The position numbers were made by a program, and so were the translations under genes. The notes beneath the pieces were generated by a model. It searched no databases. It was not told the origin of the DNA and saw only the letters and a program-made list of their open reading frames with translations. Shown here one piece after another: positions 52,896 through 60,000 of a stretch of 60,000 nt of DNA (positions within the stretch are counted from its first letter, which is position 1; each line of letters starts with the position of its first letter). Source of the DNA: Tubulanus polymorphus. Lineage: Eukaryota; Nemertea; Palaeonemertea; Tubulaniformes; Tubulanidae. The stretch is from contig NC_134029.1 of the NCBI RefSeq assembly GCF_964204645.1, positions 10,656,850 through 10,716,849 on the forward strand. Direction: 5' to 3'.

Positions 52896-54373
52896 ATGTC
52901 TCGTAATAATAGATATACGCTTTCAGTGAGTAGTTGGAATGTTCAAGGGTTGTTTTACATTGACGAAGATAATGTTCGTAAGTGTAAGTTGAATGATCCT
53001 CACTTTTCTTCGAATTTTAAGGAGGACATCATTTGCTTACAAGAAACCAAAGCGGGTGAAAGGGATGTTTTATCTCTTGAAGGGTACCATATTTTAGATA
53101 GTGTTAGAAGGAAGCGTGAAAGTAAAGGTATTTATGGAGGATTATTGTTATTCTGTAAACCTCACATTAAAGCTGGTATCGAAGTACTACCTTGTCACGA
53201 TACTGAATATTTATGGATTAAGTTAAGAAAAACCTTTTTTAAGTCAAAGGTAGACTCATATGTGTGCTTCGTGTATAATTCCCCTCAACACTCTTCCTTT
53301 TCTATGAAGAACAAGGATAATTTAAATACCTTGGAAAAAATCGAAATTGATCTTGCAAATATTCCCAAGAAGGTGATATTCTGATATTAGGAGACCTAAA
53401 CGCAAACATTAATTGTAATGATCTCGACTATATAATCGCTGATGATGAGGAGAATTTGAAATTCAACATCCCCCTCCCACCATCATATCTATGTGACTCG
53501 GTCTTACTAAAAAGAAATAGTACTAAAGATGTTCATACGGATGCTCATGGAAGCCAAGTACTGGATCTATGTATATCGGCATCACTTCGCATTCTTAATG
53601 GGAGAACTCTAGGGGATACTACTGGAAGATGTACGTCCTTTCAATATAATGGCTCTTCAATTAGTGACTATTGTCTCTCCAGCGTCAACATGCTTGAGCG
53701 TATCAATCATTTTAGGGTGAAAGAATTCACTACTTTCTCAGATCATTGTCAAATAGTAACTGATTTGAACCTATATGTTCCTAACCGCGGGGAGCCTACC
53801 AACAATCCCTCTATTAACCTTAGACAAAAGATAGTGTTTCCCAAATGGGCCCCTGAAGATTTTGATGCCTTCCAAACTTATCTGAATTCTCCATCTAACA
53901 GACAAAAATTGTCTTCCATTCTGGCCCAAAACAATAGCACGGATAAGGAAGGGGTTGAAAATATGACCAAGGAAATAGTGGATGTCCTCTCTATGTTTAA
54001 GACCCCTCGAGTGTATCGGAAGCGGATCAATTCCTCAAATGAACATAGCACGAAACATAAACCTTGGTTCAATGATAGATGTAAGGTAATGAAAAGAACC
54101 TTGACTAAACTGGCTAGTCGCATCTCTAATGACCCTCAAAATAAAAGTATAATCGCCCAATACTATCTACTTAAAAAAGACTATAAGAAATCTCTTAAAA
54201 AGGCAAATAGAGAGTATAGAAACTCAATTTTTGATAGCCTTAGTAAACTAGAGGGTAAAACCCCCAAAGCGTTTTGGGATATAATTAATAAATTCAAGAG
54301 TGGGAATTCCATTTCTAACGACAAAGCCAATAATGTGTCCCCGTACGAATGGTATGCTCACTTCAAGAAGTAA
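52896..54373 (+). pseudogene. LINE ORF2 part 1: apurinic-like endonuclease
   Basis: This nicks target DNA for target-primed reverse transcription. Motifs are SSWNVQGL, ICLQETKAG (catalytic Glu), GLLLFCKP, ILGDLNAN near 53390 (in the frame after a shift at about 53370), DYCLSS and FSDHCQIV (catalytic Asp-His). After the endonuclease a basic linker (KHKPWFNDRCKVMKR and NREYRNSIFDSLSK) precedes a nonsense TAA at 54371-54373. Thus one frameshift and one stop break this part. Confidence 0.82.
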
Positions 54374-56104
54374 TTTTCCTCTTCTTACCCGGATCTTGAC
54401 ATTCTGCCCGGGAAGACAAACTTCACGTGCCTGGACAATGGTGAGTTTACGTCGGAGGAAGTAAAAAAAGCCATTAAAACTTTAAAAAATGGTATCGATG
54501 TTAGCGCCGGTTTCGATGGCATACGAAACGAAATGCTAAAAGGCGTTAACGACATAGCGTTAGACTGCTAAGTAAAACTATTTAATTTGATTGTTTGTAA
54601 TAGTACCTACCCTAATGATTGGAGAAACTGTGCCATAAAACCTGTATTTAATGCGGGTAGCCCTAAAGACCCTAATAATTACCGTGGGATAGCAGTCTCA
54701 AGTTGTCTAAGTAAGCTTTTTGTCAGGGTCATAAGCAACCGGCTGGAAAAGGCTTGTGAGAAGTTCAACCTGATTCCAGAAAACCAGATCGGTTTTTTAA
54801 AAAAAATGTAGGACATCAGACCATATCTTAGCTTTAAAATCTATAATTGACAAAATGGTCAAAAAAGGTCGCTACCACTTTGTATGCTTTGTAGACTTCT
54901 CGAAAGCCTATGATAAAGTATGGAGACAAGCCCTCTTTTACAAACTTGACTGTCTGGGCCTCAATGGCCCCTTAGTTCAAATCGTTTAAGATATCTATAA
55001 AAGTGTATACTACTCGGTCAGTACATCATCGGGCCTCACCGATTTTATATCCTCGGAAATAGGATTAAAACAAGGATGCGTTTTGAGCCCCATTCTTTTT
55101 AACCTATTTATTAATGATATTCCCAGTTTTCTAAACTCTGAGAATTGTCACCCTTTCGAAATTGGGGCCAAAAAGCTCAATGTTTTAATGTAAGCTGATG
55201 ACCTAATTCTAATATCTGAATCAGAAACAGGGCTACAAGCTTTTCTGGATAACTTGGATATTGTAAAAAATGGAGAATGGAGGTTAATATCTCTAAAACG
55301 GAGGTAGTTATTTTTAACAAAGGTGGCAAACTTTTGAAGAAGTTCAACTTGTACTTTGGTCCGGCTCCTTTGAATATTGTTCAAAGCTATAAGTACCTGG
55401 GACTGCATTTATCCTGTTCTGGGTCTTTCAGCCTTGGAATTAATAGGCTATGCCAAAAGGCCCTTAAGGTAGTCTTCCTGTTAAGGAAAAGATTCAAATC
55501 CTCCTGTAATAACATCCCACTTATGCTCAACCTCTTCGATGCCTGTGTAAAACCTATTTTACTATACGCATCAGAGGTATGGTCATTGTTTCATATTAAC
55601 AAAAAGAACGATGCCCGCATGCAGAACCAAGACCGGGTTGAGGCTCTCTATGATAAGTTTTTTCCCGAAAAAATTCATACTAAATTCTGTAAATTTGTAC
55701 TAGGGGTCGGTAAACATGCTTCGAACATAGGCTCAAAAGGCGAACTAGGACGATACCCTCTAGCCATCCATCCAATTATCCACGCTATCAAATACTGGCT
55801 ATCACTAAACAAAGTGTCACAAGATAAATCTACACGCCTCGTTCAATCGTGTCTGCTTAATGAACCAGATTTCTTTGAGGACCGTTTACATGGTATTTTA
55901 AAATATATAGGTTTCGAACATATCTGGCATAACAGAGGTACTGTGTCTATTCCCGCCACGACTAAAGCTATCAAAGCCAAGCTATGTTCCAAGTATGATT
56001 CCTTTTTCTTTAGATATATTAACGGACTTGCTTTAAATAACGAAAATAGTAATAGGCTGAGATTCTACTGCAAGATAAAAAAACACTTTCGTATGGAAAC
56101 CTAG
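54374..56104 (+). pseudogene. LINE ORF2 part 2: reverse transcriptase
   Basis: It continues in the same frame with GIDVSAGFDGIRNEML and NYRGIAVSSCLSKLF. Lesions are TAA at 54569-54571, a frameshift near 54805 in a poly-A run, TAA at 54987-54989, and a frameshift near 55270. Motif A is VDFSKAYDKVW and the block GLKQGCVLSPILFNLFINDI is intact. The YxDD catalytic box reads ADD after a TAA stop (55191-55193) in place of Tyr. The C-terminal thumb and tail run open from 55277 to 56104. Confidence 0.85.
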
Positions 56105-56475
56105 GCTCGCCTAAATATTGATAGAGCACACTAGGACCAGAATGCATTGGCAGTCGACCTAAATCATCATTTTTTAATCCATTTGAAACTGTATTGAAGG
56201 ATATCCAAAAAATCTGCATTGAGAGGGCTTCCTGAGAGAAAAGGGACTCCATGAATTGAAAGTTTAACAATATGTCTCCATGCCTACCAACTGAAGTTTG
56301 GTACGTAGGCATGGAAACATATTGTTAAACTTTCAAATCATAGAGTCACTTCTCTTCATTTAACCCCTTTCAGTGAAGACTTTTTGGATATCCTTCGATA
56401 CAGTTTCAAATGGATTAAAAATGATGATTTAGGTCGACTGCCAGTCCTTTCTGGTCCTATTAAGACCTTTATCAA
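56105..56475. repeat. Inverted duplication at the LINE 3' end
   Basis: Bases 56115-56290 read backwards match 56290-56470 (shared GATATCCTTC...AGTTTCAAATGGATTAAAAA and GATGATTTAGGTCGACTGCC). The forward copy is the expected continuation of ORF2 (DDLGRLPVLSGPI) and stays open to about 56540. The two copies have diverged by many substitutions, so this is old. Confidence 0.75.
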
Positions 56476-56699
56476 GTATGTACTACCAAAATTGACTGAG
56501 CTAGGCCACCCGGAATGCTCTCAAGTCAGGTTGACATAGACATTAGTCAATTATGTAATGTAACCAAACCTTGGACCCTTGCAGAACTCACTGAAAGCTA
56601 TATATGTGATGATTAAACGCATGTTATATCGTATATATTTGTGTACGTGTACTTTTGTGTTTGTGTCAATGTATGTATATATATATTTATACGCGTATG

Positions 56700-56704
56700 T
56701 GTAC

Positions 56705-56779
<75 letters not shown>

Positions 56780-56830
56780 TAAATGTGTGTGTATATGTGT
56801 GTATATATATGTATAGATATATACCAAAAT
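56700..56830. repeat. AT dinucleotide microsatellite
   Basis: This is an uninterrupted TA run of about 65 bases (56707-56772), flanked by GTGTATAT-type degenerate repeats. Confidence 0.95.
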
Positions 56831-59670
56831 CTTCCTAAAGTCGTTTGTTACAAGCGCTGTGATTGATACGACCGGATTCTGGTCGGCTAGTAACGATGAA
56901 GCGGAATACCGGGATTCGGGGTAGCGTGCACTGGCAAGTGACTACAAAAATCTACTTCCGTTTCCGTTAAAATTCATAATGTCAAGTCTAAAGTCTCAAC
57001 TCTCGGAATTTCCTCGATCAAGAGGGAATACAGGTAGCTCTCTCTCTCTTTCCATAATCCTATACATTCAAGGAAAAAGTTGCATATAGGCGTCGCTTCT
57101 AGGGTTCGCTCACGTCACTAGCATCTGGGAGGTAGAGAAGCTAGAAGGGGAAAATTCTCTTGTTTTCCTCCATGAGATTTAACGTGCAAAAATATGTCAA
57201 GTCTTCCTCTGGTGAGTGAGAATACTTTAAGGAGTCCTAATTCTCAGTGATAAGTCATAATGGTAACACGGGTGACTGAATGTCCTCACAAATCACCCAT
57301 GAAAAAGCGTGTGCATGAATGAAAAACTGTGAGCAAAAGAATTAATAGAAGAATCATGAATGAGTCAAATGAAATAAAAATCCCCTAGCTTTCTCTCCGA
57401 CTGAGGAGGAAATACAGGACTGCGTCCAGCGCTACAAGTATTTCCGGCCTCCATAGCTGACCTGATCAGGCGTTTAGCTTCAAAAAGAATAATAGATACC
57501 AACTAAATAAAACGAGGAGCATTCACCAATATTTGGCCTCTCCCACTAGAGGGTGCCCTCAATGCTTCCCCTTTTTGAAGACTTACATGATGCCCAAAAC
57601 TCTCCAACCCACAAGATTCTTCAAGAATATTTTATGGTGTCACAGAATCCCAAAAATGCACAAGAAAATCCTTTCCTCAAATGATAGTAAATCCGACACC
57701 ACAAATATAGTTTAGGGAAAAAGGCAAAGATTTAGAATTTTATGTATATGATAATATTCTCTTGAATACTATTTATTATTTCTTGGAAATATTCGAACAA
57801 TGAACAATATATACACAACCTCGAGGTTATCTCTTATTTACAACATTTTAGGTAGATAAGATGGCCAACCGGCCACCAAAGGAGGAGATTAACAAAGGCA
57901 TATTGCCCTTAATACAAGTGCACGACTCGCACCAGAATTCAATAGTATCACGAATAAAGATTTCAGACATTCTAACATTACGACTCAATAATAGTTGCTT
58001 AAACCCTGCACTCCTTTTACGCTAAAGAAAATGTAACTCTGAGTGCTCTTAATAAAGATAAGAATTTTCGCTATATTTGATCATAGTTCCAGTTAAGCAT
58101 TTATTTAATTATTTTTCCTATTATGTTTATGTAAGAGATGGTCACTATTCCGAAAACTCAAAAGTTGAGGGAAAAACCAAGAGAGGAAATCGGAAAGAAG
58201 AATACTTTCGGGGAATAATTCAAAGGAGAAAGCCTCTTTGAACCCTGAAAGATTGTTTTCTGAAAACATCTTTGAGAATAAGGACCAAGAAATATGTAAA
58301 GAGAATCAGTGCTAAGTATGACTTACTAAGAAAATTAGATTAATCCCTCCCCCATAGTTCAAAATCTTAGTAATACACACCTTAAGAATGTGCACCGAGA
58401 CTAATTAATAAAGAACATTTTTGCCTTTTATAGAGCCCAGATTATGACATAACCCCATCTAATTGGCTAAAACAAAGCACCCCGAGCACACAATATAATT
58501 AAGAACCGTATAGTGGCGCCATCTCGGGCACAGAGCACAGCATAAAAACATCGATTAAGGCACATTAACTTGAAAAATACAAACCGGGAGTGACCCGAAC
58601 ACATAGAAAAGGTCTTTAGGTACAGTTTTTGAATTCAAATTAAATCATAGAATATTTCATTAAGATAGAAATAAAAATAGTTTCTAATCCACCAGACCGA
58701 AGTCCAAAGCATTAAACATTCTTGTCTCAGAATTACAAATACGTTATAAGGTTTTATTTTACATCATACAAACTTTTAATATGAATTTAATAGGAATTTA
58801 ATATGAATTTTAGACTGAACTGTGGAGGACTCTGCAGCTGGAAAATAAAAAGAACAGAACGAAGTGAAACGAATTTCCGCTACAACGACTCCAACGACTC
58901 GTGAGGTCAAGGGGTTCGGCGAACAGCTTTAGCGTAGTGGGTTCGAATCCCTTGACGGGTGAAGATGGACAGATACCTCCATCCCTTGTTATTAGCGACC
59001 TTGCAGAAGATACCTTTCCAATCCCCTTACTCCAGCGCCGGCGATAACCGCGGCTCCTTTGTCCCGAAATTGTTCCCGGTGGAAAATAGTACCGCCGCCG
59101 TATTTTTCTCGCTTTTTACACACGGAATAATTATCGAAAGCTATCATGTACGATACCGTTTGAAAGAGGATTATAAAGTCTTGACTCGGTAAAAGTATCT
59201 ACGAATTTCATCGTTTTTCAGCGACACGAGCTGTAGTTTATTAGTTGAGCCGATTTCGCCGGTTTGTTTACTTCCGGTACGAGCCCATGGCCCGCTCGAC
59301 TAGCGGGAGAGTTTAAGTTTCTGCACCGACGTCTTACTGCTATCATTATAAGTTATCACCCTAATTTCTAGTCACAAAGTTAACGTCCTTATATAATCCT
59401 CAATATTACAAATCCAGTAGATGATTTCGGCACCTTCATATCCTAAAAATACCGAGAATTCGACGAATGAATCGACGGCCCTGAACGCGGTCACGCATGA
59501 CGACCGCCTTTCGAGACCTTATTAATCTTTACGAATGGACGATCCTGCACACATTTCGGCAGCGGACTCGGAAGAATGCGAAAAAGCACATCTACCGCGA
59601 CGGCCATTGTTGAGCGACCAGCGAAGCGACGCGGAGTGATGCAACTATGGTGGCTTATAAGGGCCATAGC
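56831..59670. other. Non-coding stretch, one T-arm-like motif
   Basis: About 2.8 kb without a recognisable gene. Around 58907-58957 GTCAAGGG pairs with CCCTTGAC around GTGGGTTCGAATCCC, which looks like a tRNA T-arm, but no full tRNA fold is visible. From about 58960 the sequence becomes less AT-rich, and an open frame of 77 codons there has no family signature. Confidence 0.45.
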
Positions 59671-60000
59671 AGTAATAGGGGTAATGGGCTATAAACTATA
59701 ATATATTTTCATAACCGTGTGTAATTATTTTCATATTGATCATGTGTTGCCTATTTCTAAATTTGACATGAATGATGAATATGATAAAAAGTTAATTTGG
59801 AATTGGAAGAATTTAAGACCTTTAGAAAAGAAGGAAAATAAAATAAAATTTAATAAACTAGATTTACAGTTATATTTGGATCAATTAGATAAAGCAAAGA
59901 AATTCATTGAATTATGGAACAATGATCCAAATAATGAACAATATGTTGAATCTTTATTGAGTGGTTGAAGAATAATAGAATTTAAATAAAATATAATAAA
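59671..60000 (+). mobile_element. Third Polinton copy, HNH end
   Basis: AGTAATAGGGGTAATGGGCT (59671-59690) is the same terminus as the palindromes at 39975 and 40371. It is followed after about 30 bases by a truncated HNH gene and the same downstream spacer as copy B (AGAATAATAGA...AAATATAATAAA). The preceding DNA is unrelated, so this marks a real outer end. The six bases before it, CATAGC, are the expected target-site sequence. Confidence 0.8.
59720..59968 (+). pseudogene. HNH endonuclease, 5'-truncated
   Basis: Only the C-terminal third remains, with HIDHVLPISKF and NLRPLEKKEN and the end WNNDPNNEQYVESLLSG. There is no ATG at the start of homology. It is closely similar to the ends of 24510-25175 and 22185-22515. 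Confidence 0.82.

Larger units (their letters stand above)
52896..56540 (+). mobile_element. APE-type LINE (CR1/L2-like), decayed
   Basis: It carries an endonuclease followed by reverse transcriptase on one strand, with several stops and frameshifts and a rearranged 3' end. It is followed by an AT microsatellite. The endonuclease class is clear. The clade is a guess from the C-terminal KFCKFVLGV and GELGRYPLAI blocks. Confidence 0.82.

Noticed and set aside
56579-56838. Tyr/Ile-repeat open frames
   Set aside because: They are translations of the AT microsatellite.
58907-58957. Possible tRNA gene around GTGGGTTCGAATCCC
   Set aside because: A T-arm-like hairpin and an outer 8-base pairing exist, but no D-arm, anticodon arm or correct spacing was found.

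Overview
The window is eukaryotic, probably from an invertebrate animal genome (inferred from transposon content; no host gene or rRNA was recognised to place it). It is AT-rich and made largely of mobile DNA. Its core is two copies of one Maverick/Polinton-type element: a large DNA transposon with a virus-like gene set that uses a protein-primed family-B DNA polymerase and a retrovirus-like integrase.

Layout: copy A reads left to right from before base 1 to about 20.7 kb, with a terminal gene remnant at 22.2-22.5 kb. Copy B lies inverted at about 24.5-40.2 kb, so the HNH-nuclease ends of the two copies face each other. A third copy starts at 59,671 and runs out of the window. Gene order from the polymerase end is PolB, a small basic protein, a penton-like protein, four small or membrane proteins, a 461-aa protein, a coiled-coil/membrane protein, a major-capsid-like protein and a zinc-finger repeat protein. 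The opposing block, reading inward from the other end, is HNH nuclease, 200-aa protein, single-TM protein, chromodomain integrase and packaging ATPase. The two blocks converge on a repeat-rich tract. Each copy carries different lesions, so neither is complete, but for most genes one copy is intact. No adenain-like protease was seen in either.

Other elements: a gag-only LTR retrotransposon (3,352-9,589, minus strand) sits inside the small gene of copy A. A fold-back element lies at about 43.7-45.4 kb. A broken ORF with an SGNH-hydrolase-like domain is at 45.85-47.77 kb. A nearly intact Mutator-like (MULE) transposon with a 9-bp target duplication is at 47,924-50,606. A decayed APE-type LINE spans 52.9-56.5 kb. 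The rest is non-coding sequence with short repeats.

The most interesting signals are these. (1) A roughly 27-bp palindromic segment is inserted, often in frame, at five places in Polinton sequence, with presence/absence differences between copies. (2) A TAAATG start-codon context with an upstream T-tract marks almost every element gene except PolB, the small gene and the integrase, and looks like a late/early promoter code. (3) Long palindromes, able to form hairpins, are built from the terminal sequence at the polymerase end. (4) A run of six hairpin units keeps its stem pairing despite changed stem sequences.
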